A stretch of 64,000 nt of DNA from Desmodesmus armatus (GCA_007449985.2 VIIQ02000575.1:434001-498000); one strand, 5' to 3'; positions 1-10,799 are shown, counted from the first letter of the stretch. The notes: generated from the letters alone by a model not told the origin. Program-made: numbers and translations.

Positions 1-2
1 CT

Positions 3-114
3 GGTGACACCACTGACACGCCGCTGCAGCTGGGGCACTATGACTCCCTGCTGCTGCAGTCAGTGTCATCAGGCAGCGGGGCCTGCCACGGTGGGGTTGT
101 GGCAACTGAAATTA

Positions 115-152
<38 letters not shown>

Positions 153-529
153 CCCCCTGCACCAACAGCAGCAGCAGCAGCAACGGTGCAGCAGTTCACA
201 GGCCTTGGTGGCAGTATGAGGACAGCAGCAGATGCTGCTGCAGACGGTGGGGCCAGCAGCCCTCTCAGCAACCGCAGCTGCAGTCTTCTCGCCACCCACC
301 AGCAGCCTGACCTTGGCCACTACCAGCAGCAGCAGCAGCAGGGTGTTGCTGCTGTTGCTGCCAGCGGCGGCGGCGGTGGTGGTAGTGGTGGTAGTGCTGG
401 ATTGACCACCTGTGCTGCTGCTGCTGCTGGTGCAATAGCGTTTGGCAGCCCTCTGGAGATTTTCACCAACGCTGTCGAGCCTTCAGATGCAGCCTGCCAG
501 GCCCAGGCTGTGCACCAAGGGACTTGCGA

Positions 530-563
<34 letters not shown>

Positions 564-768
564 CTAGAAGCAGCACCTGCTGCTGCTCAAGAGGCTCTAC
601 TGGAGGATGCAGCAGCAGCTGCTTCTCCTGCTGCTCAGCCTGCAGCAGCAGCTGCCGCCCAGCAGTCACAGTCAGCCTGCAGTCTGATGCCTACTGTTGT
701 TGCCCAGTCAGCTACTGTGGAGGTGTGCTGGGATGGAGGTAAAGGTGACGGCGATGAGGTGTCCTCAC

Positions 769-808
<40 letters not shown>

Positions 809-1001
809 GCTGCTGGGTGAGCACCAGCAAGAAGGGGAGGAAGCAGTGGGTGGCATGGCTGGGCAGTTCCAGACTGCCCATGCAGCAGCAGCAGCAGCAG
901 CACAACCCGCCACTTTTGCGGCTGTTGCAACAGGTGATGCAACGGTTGACGCATGGGTGCAGCAGGCGTTACTGCATACTGCGCCAATTGCTGATGTCAG
1001 T

Positions 1002-1032
<31 letters not shown>

Positions 1033-1482
1033 CAGCAGAGCCTACAACAGCTGCTGGCTTTGCTGCCATCCAACCAGCCCCAATCGCTGCTGGTCTGCAA
1101 GCACCTGTTGCCGCAGAAACAGCAGCGGCAGCAGCAGCAGGACCTGGGGCTTTGTGCCAGCAGTGCCACCAGTGAGAGGCCCTGGAGGTGTCCGGCTCCT
1201 GAAGGGACACCCTTGGAGACAGAACAAGAAGCAGCGACCTCAGGAGGGTGGCAAAGCAGCTGCTGCTGGTGGTGAGGGTTGCGCTGCTGCTGCTGCTGAA
1301 GCTGCTGCACCTACTGCACAGCAGCAGCCGGCAGCAGCAGCTGCGCCGGCAGCGCCAAAGGCAGATGGTGGCTGGGCAGGCAGCACAAGCTTGATGCCAC
1401 CACCAGTAGCAGCAGCAGGAACAACAGCTGCAGGAGCGGTAGCCATACTGCCTCACCCGCCTGTAGTGCTGCACACTGGACC

Positions 1483-1521
<39 letters not shown>

Positions 1522-1774
1522 TGCACTGTCAGGTGGTGTGTGCAGGTTCAGTCAGCAGCCTCCTGCTGCCATTGCCAGACCCCATGCAGCTGGGTCCGCA
1601 GCAGCTGCCATCAGCGCTGCGAATGCAGCAAAAGCGGCCGCAGCAGCAGCTGCAACACCAGCAAGCCGTACATCTAGCAAGAGTCATGTGCTTCTCAGGT
1701 CCTCGCCAGTGGTACCCGCAGCACCGGCACCAGCAGCAGCAGCCGCTGTAACGACGACAACAACAGCTGCAGCT

Positions 1775-1808
<34 letters not shown>

Positions 1809-3600
1809 GCCCCGAAGCAGACTTCCAGCAGCATCAGATGTACGACATGTGGGGCGCCAGCAGCTATGACCCGTTTGCCACCGCGGGCGCTGCAACGACA
1901 GCAATAACATCAGCCCCGACATCACCCCCCTCCCGCCACCATCGACTCCCGAGTCCTCAGCAGGAGCAGCAGCAGCAGCAGCAGCAGCAGGTAGTGGCAG
2001 CAGCAGCAGGCCACACGGCAAGAACATCGGCGGGGTTCTTACTCCTGGTAGCAGCCTGGTCAATACCCCTGCCGCTCAAGGTGCCAGGGCTCGCAGCAGG
2101 AGTGGCAGCAGGGAGTGGGGTAGGCAGCGCAGAAAGAGCAGGAGCAGAGAAAGAGAGCGGGGCAACGGCAGGAGCAGAGACAAGCAGTGGGAAATGCGGC
2201 GCAGCAGGAGCAGGAGCAGGATCGGCGACATGCAGTGGGATAGCGAGCGCAGTGCCACTGCGCCCAGTGGGGCAGGTCGCAGCAGGAGCAGGAGCAGGAG
2301 CAAGGACATGCAGTGGGACAGGGAGCGCAGTAGGGCTGATCGCAGCAGGAGCAGGAGCAGAGACAGGGGTTGGGGTAGGGAGCGGGGTGGGGCAGGCTGC
2401 ACCAGGATCAGGGAGAGGGAGCGCGCTGGTTGCGCTGGGTGGGATTCTGGGGCCAATGGCAGGAGCTGGGAACACAGCAGGAGCCCAGCAGGCCAGCGCA
2501 GCAGGGGCAGGAGCAGCAGCAGGAGCCCGTCTGCGGGGTGTGGCGGGCGCAGGAGCAGCAGCAGGAGCCCAACACGCCAGCGCAGCAGGAGCCCAGCACG
2601 CCAGCGCAGTATGAGCCCCCCCTGCAGGATGCACCAGGTTCACGAGCAGCAGCAGGGGCCTCCACGGCAGGAGCAGCAGGAGTCCAGCACCCCAGAGCAG
2701 CAATAGGAGTCCTCATGCAGCTGCAGGGCACAGCAGGCCCAAGAGCAGCAGCAGGAGTCCACCACGCCAGCGCAGCAGGAGCAGCAGCAGCAGCAGCAGT
2801 AGAGGCCAATGCGGCAGGGGCCGCTGCAACAGCAGGAGCCCACCTGCGCATAAACGCCGCAGCAGGAGTCGCAGCCGCAGCCGCAGTGGTGGCCACCGAA
2901 GTAAGAAGCTGAAGGCAGCGGGTGCTGCTGGGGCTACAGCAGCAGGGATACAGCAGGGCTCCCTCCGGCCCCTCAGGACAAGCAGCAGCAGCAGCAACAG
3001 CAGCAGCAAGGAAGTGGTTCAAGAGCCAAGGCAGCGTCAACCTCAGCCACAGCAGCTGCTGCAAGTAAGGGTGGGGACCCACAAGGACAGCATCAGCAGC
3101 AGCAGCAGGTTGTTCACGTTACTCAACAGCTGACAGCGGCTCAGGGGCCAGCATTGGCTGCTGCCGGCACTGAGGCAGGGGAGCAAGGTGCAGCAGGGCG
3201 GTGGCCACGGTAGCTGCTGTGCTGCTGTCACCAGCGGCCTGCGAAGAACGGGCTCAGGCAACTTGAGGATAGCACTGAGCACCGCGAGTGGTTTGGGGGC
3301 GCAGCCGGCAAAAGCAGCAGCAGCAGCAGCAGCAGCAAGTGTTGAGCAGGGCGGCAGTGCTGCGGTGGCGATGCTGCAGCAGGGGAGGTCATGATGGAGC
3401 TAGAGCAGCAGCAGCTGCCAGCACCTATGGTCCACAATGCTGATGCAGCCATTGCTGCTACTGCTGCTGCTGAACAGTCGGTGTATCCAACCACACAGCA
3501 GCAGTGGGAGCAGTGGCAGCAATGGGAGCAGCAGCAGGCGGCGGCAGGCTACCACCCGCACGGATGGCAGCAGCGGCAGCAGTACTACAGCAACTGTGAG
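3..3600 (+). CDS. Gene A, 5' part: Ala/Gln-rich protein with RS-rich domain (SLW family), 5' end outside window
   Basis: The reading frame is open from base 3, so the gene begins upstream. Coding-like sequence runs in successive frames: 3-1175 (Ala/Gln-rich, with motifs SPLEIFTNAVEPSDAACQA and DEVSSRQ that recur in gene C at 20170-20580), about 1154-1985, about 1981-2620, about 2640-3130, and 3391-3600. The third and fourth blocks are strongly RS/RE-rich: repeated RSRSRS, SRDKQW, SRSPPRQRSRS and KRRSRSRSRSRSGG between about 2090 and 2910. RS domains are typical of SR and SR-related splicing proteins, so a nuclear RNA-processing role is a reasonable inference; no RRM is visible. The last block (QQQWEQWQQWEQQQ) ends in GAG at 3600 before a GTGAGG donor and joins in phase 0 to 7907. 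Frame changes fall at CAG tracts or a C7 run (2617-2623). They may be introns, assembly errors or real indels, so the exact CDS is unresolved. Confidence 0.55.
100..3340. repeat. Dense (CAG)n/(GCA)n microsatellites
   Basis: Uninterrupted or nearly uninterrupted CAG runs occur at about 117-151, 771-806, 1483-1520, 1769-1807, 1964-1990 and 3310-3338. Each is read as poly-Gln or poly-Ala depending on frame. Similar tracts recur at 19620-19653, 20276-20300, 46340-46390, 46530-46565, 48097-48139 and 49620-49660, so this is a genome-wide compositional habit and not specific to one gene. Confidence 0.9.
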
Positions 3601-3629
3601 GTGAGGGTGATGAGGGCAAGGACTGCATA

Positions 3630-6600
3630 TATGGGGGAGTATGTTACATGGACATTTTCGCCAAACAACAATGGCATTGCCCACCAGGATCGAGCCAGGT
3701 GAACCTCATAAGTTGTCTCCCCTGCGGTGGTTTGCACCACCTACACCGGGTTGACCAAAGAAGGCAGAACCACCAGAATTGCAGCAAGTGCCAGCCATGC
3801 TAGGAACCTATTGTGTGCAGAGATGAGGGCAGGCAACTATACCAGTGTGGACACAAGAAACAGAACAAAGTCAGTCAAATACCCATAGTAAGGCCAAGCA
3901 AGCGTGCTCTGCGCACTTTCATTTTGTACAAAGTGTGTGCCAGGGCCGACTGTTCGGCATGTTGAAACACAGTAGCAACACAATCTTGGTCACCCAACTG
4001 GACTGAAGCCGGGTCAGCAAAGGCTGGGCAGGCGGTGCGCAGATCATCATACACGGGACATTCAAGAATGAAGTGCTTTAGATCTTCAACATTGTTGCTG
4101 GTGCCAGTACGGGCCAGCACAGCAGCGCGGTTGGCCAGCGAAGCGTCCTGACCAGAGCACAAACGACAGATGCGATCCGCCCTTGGGACAGACTCCCTAC
4201 GCTTGCGACCCTGCTCAATTTCAAGATGTGCAGAGCCAACACGCAACTGCGCCAGGTTTTGTGCCACGTTGAAAGACAAGCACAACTTCATATGCGGGGC
4301 TGCATGGTCTCTAGAGAAAGGATCAAAGCCAGGGTCAAGAGGGTATACCCATGCATGGTGTGTAAGCCTGTGAATGCCGGCAGACGGTGCAGTGCGAGGG
4401 CTGCCTTCTGTAAGACCCTGCCACCTATCACGGAACAGGCCAGCCAAGGCAGCCTGCACAGCTGACTCCTGCCACCGCTGCTGCAACACCCACTCCAAAG
4501 GCTGCTGCCGCCAGCTACTATCAAGGAGCTGCAAGCCAGACATAGTGTGCAACACACCATACGACCAGCAACGCTGACAGCCATCCAAGGCCAACATAAC
4601 GTCCTCGCGCCACACACAACTGGCCAGTGACCTGGGCTCCTCATCACGCGAATCCGACAGCTTGGTCCACCACCGCGCAGCCAGGACTACCCAGTGGTAC
4701 ATGACGGGAATGCGGTGCAGGTCCCGGTATAATACATCCTTGGCAACCCCTTTGATGGATCCTGTCATGATCCTCAGGAACGAGGTGTGCACACTCTCGG
4801 CTTGTGTGTCGTACGGTGCGGAGTGCAGGCGCTTCACAAACATTGCCGGGCCCCAGATATGCGACGCATATGACAACACAGGCTCGACCAAAATATCAAA
4901 CATTCTGCACTTGATGTCAAACTGGGTGAGGCAAGCCCGACGACAGCGCGTCAGCATGGCATGCATGGCTTTGCTGCCGGAAACTGCCAGCGCGTCCGAC
5001 GCCCCCAGAAGCCCCCGAGTGGCATGCACACGCACGCCCAGATACACGTACTCTGATTGCAGCGCAATTTCACGGCCCCGAAACACAAGGCGAAACCCTG
5101 CAGGCACCCTCAAGTGTTGCGGGCGGAAACACACGACACAAGTCTTGTGCGGCGCAAGGTTCACCTCCATATCAAACAATGTGCAGAAGACATCAAGCAC
5201 ATCCACGATCTGCTGTATCTCGCAGGCCTCGAAGCTGAGCAACCCCACGTCGTCAGCATACATCACGTCAGGCACCTTAAGTCCACTCAGCACTGGCCCT
5301 GCCCCCGGCAACTTGAGCCTGATCAGGTAATGCAGCAACTCAATAAACAGGCCGAACAAGAGGGGGCTCAGCTCACTCCCCTGCTTTGTGCCAGACACTG
5401 TGGGGAAGGCGTCCCCAAGCTCCCCATTGACTGCCACCTGACAGCACACCCGATCATACAACGCCACCAACATGTCCAGAAAGGGGCCATGCACACCCAA
5501 CTGTCGACATCGCTCCAACAACAGGTCCCTCCTAACCTTGTCAAAAGCCTTCTTAAAGTCCACAAAGACCACATACAAGCGACGGCGGCGATGCTGCGCC
5601 ACACTGATCAGATGCTGCAGCGTGAAGATGGCATCTAGTGTGCCATGGCCCGGCCTAAAGCCACACTGGGTGGGAGCCCGAAGTGACAGGAGTGACGCCA
5701 ACCGCTCAAAGCGCTGATTCAAGAAGCGATCCAACATGCGGGAAAAGACAGGTGACACAGAGATACCTCTGTACTGGTCCCGTACTGCCAGGGCAGCAGG
5801 GCTCAGCGACTTCGGCACGGGGACCAACTTGCTGGTGCGCATAACCTCCGGGACACAAGCATTAGAGAACATGGCCTGCAGCAACCACTGTGCACACTCA
5901 ACAACGACAGGACAGGCCGGCAGAGGGTCACCACTCGAACCTGTATCACGGACAGGGGCAGCGGCCAGCCTTAAGAGCTCTCCAGTCAGCCCCTGAGCAT
6001 CAGGGGCTTTGCCGGCCGGGAGCGCCATGCATTGTTCCACCTCAGCCAGGGTGACATCAGCGTTAAGTGCAGCCATGGCTGCCTCCTGACCCCGAGGGGC
6101 TGCTGCGTACAGCTGCTGCTTGAGAGCGACCTCATCGACAGACAGGGCCTGTGGATGGGGTGCCGCCCCCAACAGGACCCTAAAATAGTCCGTCCAAGCC
6201 GCCACGTCCGACAAAGGTGTTTGCGGGCGCCTATCCCCAAAAAACACATGCCAGTAGTCCTTCTGGGTGTGCCCAAAGTAGGTGCCCAGCATATCAATCT
6301 GCACACGCATTGCATGCTCCCGCTTTTTGCGCTTACAACAGCTCTTGTACTCACGTCGAGCCGCCTCCAAGGCATTCCGTGCAACAGGGCACCCGGCCTG
6401 AGAGCCATACACACCCCCTCTGCTTGCATGCCAGGCAGCCCATGCCCCATCCAATTCCCCAGAAAGCCGCCTACAGTCAGCATCATACCACGGCTGGTCC
6501 CTGCGCCCGTGGCCGGGTTGGGCAGGGGCAGGCTGCTCTCTGTCACCTCCCGCACACGAAACCAATTGATCTGAAAACTGCCGCAACGCACACTCAACAC

Positions 6601-7700
6601 TCACACCACCTGCCTGCCAAGACTGTAACATAGCCTGAAAACAGTCCGCTTGACGCACAAGGGCGCTAGTGTAGCCAGACCCTGAGGTGGGACGGTGCAC
6701 CCTGCACCGGCCCCCCCTGCGAGGCACCTCATGACACCGCCTGGGCAGGTCGGTGAGTGACACATAGAGACCACAGTGGTCCTTGGAGGCTGACGCCTTG
6801 TAAGGCAGGACCCGGAAGGACTGCACATGACGATACAAGGAGGTGGAGGCACAGGCCAGATCAACCACACTGGCACCCACTGACTGCTCACCCATGGGAT
6901 TGGCATAACAGGTGAAGGCCCCTTCCACATCCCCATGGGTCCTACCATTGAGCACAACCGAGGAGACAGCAAACAGACCATTCATAAACTCCAGCGCCCG
7001 AGGGCGGCTGGGTACAGACATGTCCATAGAGCGCCTGTAGGAAGGTACACACCTCAAATGGTGTAAGGTCGGGAGAACTGACGGGTCATTGAGACCTGGG
7101 GGAACCGCAAGATTAGAGGGCACGTCACAACTCAATCTGCCAATGCGCATGTTCAGGTCCCCAAGAACCAAATGCTTGTGGCCTCTGGCCTCTGCTGCAG
7201 ACAGCCCAGCAAACAAGGCAGCCATGGGGTCTGCATCCACCACCCCAGATGCATACACAGCAGAGCCAGGAGGGCTGAAGTAACACACGGCAACAGTAAG
7301 CTGAAAACCTGGCACAACCACCCAGACGATGCCCTCCCTCGGGTCCGTGGTAACCGTCAGCCCTGAGCCCATGCTCAGTGCAGAGAACCTCTTAACAAAC
7401 ACAGTGATACCCCCATGCGGCCTGCCGCGGCTTGGCCGCGGCCGGACACAATGAAAAGCATCATAGCCAGGCAACAACCCTTGAACCTCATGCGTTGTGT
7501 CCTCCACGAGCATTGTCTCTACAAAGCCGTAAATGTCACACCCCTGCTCTTGCGCCACAACACTGGGTATCCTAGTAGCCGCCATGCCCCCCACATTCTG
7601 CACAAGGAACCTCACATCTATTGCTGCAACACTATGCGGTGGATTCATCGCCTGCCAGCCCCAGCCCCTGCCCCTGCCTCTGCACCTCCCTCGGCCCTAG
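3630..7700 (-). mobile_element. L1-like non-LTR retrotransposon (LINE), antisense to gene A
   Basis: The element reads on the - strand, with its 3' end at 3630 and its 5' end near 7700 (not precisely placed). The 3' boundary is set by the identical 294-bp 3' end found in a second copy at 14216-14509. It holds one long ORF with endonuclease and reverse transcriptase. No ORF1 and no poly(A) tail are visible. I could not find convincing target-site duplications next to 3630 and about 7700-7860. The undamaged ORF and the identity of the second copy's 3' end suggest recent activity. Confidence 0.85.
3875..7648 (-). CDS. LINE ORF2: endonuclease / reverse transcriptase
   Basis: A single 1257-residue ORF starting MNPPHSVAAID. 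Residues 1 to about 320 form an APE-like endonuclease/exonuclease/phosphatase domain: LVQNVGGM near the start, GDLNMRIG in the middle and SKDHCGLY near its end, corresponding to the family's metal and catalytic motifs. The reverse transcriptase follows at about 600-880, with VPVPKS, GFRPGHGTLDAIF, FVDFKKAFD near residue 692, GTKQGSELSPLLF, and the catalytic YADD at about 797-800 (bases 5249-5260). The C-terminal part has a Cys/His cluster (CRLC... HFILEC), like the zinc-binding region at the end of many L1-type ORF2 proteins. No RNase H domain is visible. The product would nick target DNA and prime reverse transcription of its own RNA. No frameshift or stop interrupts it. Confidence 0.92.
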   Translation of the reverse strand: MNPPHSVAAIDVRFLVQNVGGMAATRIPSVVAQEQGCDIYGFVETMLVEDTTHEVQGLLPGYDAFHCVRPRPSRGRPHGGITVFVKRFSALSMGSGLTVTTDPREGIVWVVVPGFQLTVAVCYFSPPGSAVYASGVVDADPMAALFAGLSAAEARGHKHLVLGDLNMRIGRLSCDVPSNLAVPPGLNDPSVLPTLHHLRCVPSYRRSMDMSVPSRPRALEFMNGLFAVSSVVLNGRTHGDVEGAFTCYANPMGEQSVGASVVDLACASTSLYRHVQSFRVLPYKASASKDHCGLYVSLTDLPRRCHEVPRRGGRCRVHRPTSGSGYTSALVRQADCFQAMLQSWQAGGVSVECALRQFSDQLVSCAGGDREQPAPAQPGHGRRDQPWYDADCRRLSGELDGAWAAWHASRGGVYGSQAGCPVARNALEAARREYKSCCKRKKREHAMRVQIDMLGTYFGHTQKDYWHVFFGDRRPQTPLSDVAAWTDYFRVLLGAAPHPQALSVDEVALKQQLYAAAPRGQEAAMAALNADVTLAEVEQCMALPAGKAPDAQGLTGELLRLAAAPVRDTGSSGDPLPACPVVVECAQWLLQAMFSNACVPEVMRTSKLVPVPKSLSPAALAVRDQYRGISVSPVFSRMLDRFLNQRFERLASLLSLRAPTQCGFRPGHGTLDAIFTLQHLISVAQHRRRRLYVVFVDFKKAFDKVRRDLLLERCRQLGVHGPFLDMLVALYDRVCCQVAVNGELGDAFPTVSGTKQGSELSPLLFGLFIELLHYLIRLKLPGAGPVLSGLKVPDVMYADDVGLLSFEACEIQQIVDVLDVFCTLFDMEVNLAPHKTCVVCFRPQHLRVPAGFRLVFRGREIALQSEYVYLGVRVHATRGLLGASDALAVSGSKAMHAMLTRCRRACLTQFDIKCRMFDILVEPVLSYASHIWGPAMFVKRLHSAPYDTQAESVHTSFLRIMTGSIKGVAKDVLYRDLHRIPVMYHWVVLAARWWTKLSDSRDEEPRSLASCVWREDVMLALDGCQRCWSYGVLHTMSGLQLLDSSWRQQPLEWVLQQRWQESAVQAALAGLFRDRWQGLTEGSPRTAPSAGIHRLTHHAWVYPLDPGFDPFSRDHAAPHMKLCLSFNVAQNLAQLRVGSAHLEIEQGRKRRESVPRADRICRLCSGQDASLANRAAVLARTGTSNNVEDLKHFILECPVYDDLRTACPAFADPASVQLGDQDCVATVFQHAEQSALAHTLYKMKVRRARLLGLTMGI

Positions 7701-7906
7701 CCCTGTGTGCGCCCCCAGAGCGATCTGTGGGGCCGCGGGGAGCCAGCTGCACCTGCTCCCACCGGGGGCGGCCACCGCCACGTGACCGCACCTGCTTCTC
7801 AAGGACATATATAGATAGGCAGTTTGATTGTCGCACCAAACAAGTGACTTGCACAATGTGACAGTCAACATTGCAGACTGTCCTGCTGTCTTGTCTTCCC
7901 CTGCAG

Positions 7907-9021
7907 TGGCAGCAGTTCCAGCAGCAGGTGCACCACTGGTGGTTCTCACAGTACGGCTGTGCCCCCACACCAGACCAGGTGGCAGCACAGTGGCAGCAGG
8001 CACAGCAATGGAGGGCCAACCAGGGCCAGCAGCAGGGACAGCAGTTTGATGCTTCCTTTGAAGACTACTGGCACTACCAGCTGCAGCAGTACCAGCAGCA
8101 GATGCTGGCACAGCAGCAGCAGGAGCTTTACTGGCATGCAGCAGCTGCTGCAAGCTATATGGCACCCTCTGCACCCCTGCCTGAGGATCAAGAGGCAGCA
8201 GCAGCAGCAGGTGAAGCTGCGGCACTATCGCCTACTGCAAGCTATGCAGGCTGGGGTCTGCCTGCATCCTTGCCTGAGGGTCAGGCAGCAGCAGCAGCAG
8301 GAGGAGGAGGAGGTGAAGCTGCGGCACTATCGCCTACTACAAGCTATGCAGGCTTGCACCTGCCTGTTTCCCTGCCCGAGGGTTCACTTGAGCGCGAGGA
8401 ACAGCCACCGCTGCCACCTGACGAAGATGCTAATGCTGAGGGTGGGTCCCCGGCAGGCCTGGCTGATGCAGCAGCAGAAACAGCAGCAGTGCCAGGTGGT
8501 GTATTTGCAGCAGCTTCACCTGCTGCTGCTCCTGCTGCTGCTGCTGGTGTGGGTGTGGTGGGTGCTGCTGGCACACCAACATTCACCAACAGCACTGCAG
8601 GGGCGGTAGCACATCAGGCAGGCGCCCCTGCAGTGCAGCAGCAGCAGCGGCAGCAGCAGCAGCAGCTGTAGCACCACCACCACCACCAGAAGCAGCAGCA
8701 GCAGCAGGCGGTGCCGGTGCGGACAGCAGCAGCCAGGACCCTTTCAAACTGCCCGAATTTGAGTCAAAAGCGTCTGTGGCCAGCGTGGAGGCGTCTCTGT
8801 GGCTGCTGGCTGATCACATGGTGGTCTCTGACCAGCAGCTTGAAGGTCTTTCCACAGCGCTAAAGAGGCTGAAGGGGCAGGAGGCAGTTGATCCCAAAGA
8901 TCTGCTGCTGGTGCGGTTTAGGGGTGGCTATGCCCAGCTGAAGGTGTGGGCAGGCAGGCGTAGGGTGGACAAGGTGCAGCAAGCATCTCACAAGCTGCTG
9001 GTTGATGCGCTAAAGGAGTGA
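7907..9021 (+). CDS. Gene A, 3' part: Gln/Ala-rich region and C-terminal SLW domain
   Basis: The exon begins after the acceptor at 7906 and reads WQQFQQQVHHWWFSQYGC, then Q/Y-rich sequence. Two near-identical repeats around LPEGQAAAAAG...ALSPTTSYAG follow at about 8170-8360. This frame ends in a stop at 8669 inside a CAG tract. A second frame, open through the same tract, continues from about 8640 as an Ala/Pro run, then LPEFESK...VEASLWLLADHM, to the TGA at 9019-9021. The last ~85 residues align by eye with the C-termini of genes C (21358-21693) and D (31066-31398), sharing the EASLW helix and a Y-x2-(L/V)-(R/K)-x-W segment. This supports the frame switch being an indel or a missed small intron and not a real stop. 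Function unknown. Confidence 0.6.
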
Positions 9022-9182
9022 TGTGCTGTGCTGCTGATGGTGAAGCAGCAGGTGCAGGCATGCTTGGGATGTGGGAGGGTTGGAGAAGAGTTGTGGTTCA
9101 GTTGTGGTTGAGTAATGGTTGAAACCACTTTGCGGCTCCATCCTTGAAGCCACGTTTGCTGGGTTTGTCAGCAATTCAACTC

Positions 9183-9187
9183 TGTAA
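9183..9187 (+). terminator. Possible TGTAA polyadenylation signal of gene A
   Basis: TGTAA, the usual volvocine-algal polyadenylation element, occurs about 160 bases after the gene A stop codon. A five-base word is weak evidence alone. Confidence 0.3.
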
Positions 9188-10000
9188 CATACGTGGCACA
9201 GGTTTATACAGCAGAGGAAGTTGCACAAGCTTGGGCAAAGCTGTACATGGTTTATGGGCAGTGAGCTCAGCAGCAAGGAATTTCCCCAAGTAGCCAGCAG
9301 TAGTGTCATACCGGCCAAGCGTCGAGTCAAGCATCAAGCAGCTCAGCAGGAACAAATAGCATATGTGGCGTGGTAGCAATTACATTGGTCCCTCGAGGCC
9401 TGCTTGGTGTTGGCAATGATGAAGCGGCATTGTGAAGTTTGGTGTGCTGCGCTGTGCTGTGCTCGCTGGTCCCTTGGATGGCCCAGCATTTGGCATCTCG
9501 TGACTTTGGTGCAGATTCTAGGTCCTAGGGTGTGTGACGGCATCTCTCTTTGTGTGTAAGTATCTACGTATACGTGTACAGACATTGACAAAATGTCCAT
9601 AGCTACGACACAGCTACAGGGGTGCAACAGCTAGCCAGCGGGTTGCTGTAGCCCTACACTGGTCGGGCGCACGACCACAAGACAAATTTGCTTTAAAGCA
9701 TTCTCACAATCCTCCAACACAAATGGCTGGCATAACCTGCAGCTGCAAACCAGCACCTGAACCCTTCTCCTCGGTTTTAGCCGCCCCATGGTCCCGTTCG
9801 GGTTGCATTGGACGTATCTTGCTGCTCAAAGCAGGGCTCCCTTCCGTCCGCGTACCCGTCGAAGGAAGGGGCAGGCAGCCCTTTTTCGTCACCCTCATGT
9901 AACATTGATGCCAGCATGCATAATCTGCTGGTGTCATGTGCTTACTCAACGATAAGTTAGTGCATAGCACAGCTGCCCACTTGCTATCGTATTCTTTTCT
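9188..10000. other. No gene recognised
   Basis: AT-richer unique sequence with only short ORFs of no recognisable character; likely 3' flank and intergenic. Confidence 0.4.
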
Positions 10001-10002
10001 TG

Positions 10003-10345
10003 TTTGCTGGACCTGTAAGCCAGGGCCGCCCCCTTGCCCCTTGCGACCTTCCTGCCTTGCTGCACTACAATCCAGACACTTGCTGGTCCTGTAAGGCATG
10101 GGGGCTAGCCGCCCCCCTTGCCCCCCCCCCCCCCCCCCCCCCGATTACTTCGTGTGTTGCTCTACTACATTCAAGCAGACACTTGCTGGTCCTGCAAGGC
10201 AGGGGGGCTGTCTGCCCCCCTGGACCCCCGCCACCAGTACTGCTGTGGTGCAGCATGAGAGACAGCAGAACCACACACAAACGCTTGCTGGACCTGTAAG
10301 GCAGGGGGGCTGTCTGCCCCCCTGGACCCCCGCCGGCATTGACTG
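10003..10345 (-). repeat. 102-bp minisatellite, inverted-orientation copies
   Basis: Copies begin with (C/T)TTGCTGG at 10003 (short, diverged), 10079, 10182 and 10284. The last two are exactly 102 bp apart. Each carries the palindromic core GGGGGGCTGTCTGCCCCCC. They are reverse complements of the units at 10426-10790. A run of 22 C at 10121-10142 interrupts one copy. Confidence 0.85.
10121..10142. repeat. Poly-C tract (22 C)
   Basis: An uninterrupted C22 homopolymer inside the minisatellite; it can form G-quadruplex or i-motif structures and its length may be misassembled. Confidence 0.9.
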
Positions 10346-10425
10346 TAGTGCAGCAACACAGGAAGTAATAGGAAGTACTAGCGTTCTCCTGCTGCTGTCT
10401 CTCTTGGCGCATCATGCTGTGACAG

Positions 10426-10790
10426 CAGTACTGGTGGCGGGGGTCCAGGGGGGCAGACAGCCCCCCTGCCTTACAGGTCCAGCAAGTGTATGTTTGCGGT
10501 GCTGCTGTCTCTCTCAGCGCACTACAGCAGTACTGGTGGCGGGGGTCCAGGGGGGCAGACAGCCCCCCTGCCTTACAGGTCCAGCAAGTGTATGTTTGCG
10601 GTGCTGCTGTCTCTCTTGGCACACTACAGCAGTACTGGTGGCGGGGGTCCAGGGGGGCAGACAGCCCCCCTGTCTTACAGGTCCAGCAAGTGTATGTGTG
10701 CGGTGCTGCTGTCTCTCTCGGCGCACTACAGCAGTACTGGTGGCGGGGGTCCAGGGAGGCAGACAGCCCCCCTGCCTTACAGCTTCATGT
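10426..10790 (+). repeat. 102-bp minisatellite, direct copies
   Basis: CAGTACTGG recurs at 10426, 10528, 10630 and 10732, exactly 102 bp apart. Each unit contains GGCGGGGGTCCAGGG, the palindromic core GGGGGGCAGACAGCCCCCC and a GCTGCTGTCTCTC segment. The units are nearly identical and open in all + frames because 102 is a multiple of three. Together with 10003-10345 they form a head-to-head inverted array around a spacer at about 10345-10425. Confidence 0.9.
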
Positions 10791-10799
10791 TTTGCTGCA

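Larger units (their letters stand above)
3601..7906 (+). other. Intron of gene A that carries the LINE
   Basis: The donor GAG|GTGAGG is at 3600/3601. The acceptor, a pyrimidine stretch ending CTTCCCCTGCAG|TGG, is at 7906/7907. Both flanking exons are Gln/Trp-rich (QQWEQW before, WQQFQQQVHHWW after) and the join is in phase 0. Almost the whole intron is occupied by the antisense LINE; only about 29 bases precede its 3' end. Confidence 0.65.

Noticed and set aside
635..1474. Long - strand ORFs rich in Cys or Leu over CAG tracts
   Set aside because: They are antisense readings of CAG repeats (CTG=Leu, TGC=Cys, GCT=Ala). Paralog conservation supports the + strand.
4662..6633. + strand ORFs of up to 222 codons inside the LINE
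   Set aside because: They are shadows antisense to the intact, motif-rich reverse transcriptase ORF.
10003..10790. CRISPR array
   Set aside because: Repeats are 102 bp, contiguous and without unique spacers, and the genome is eukaryotic.
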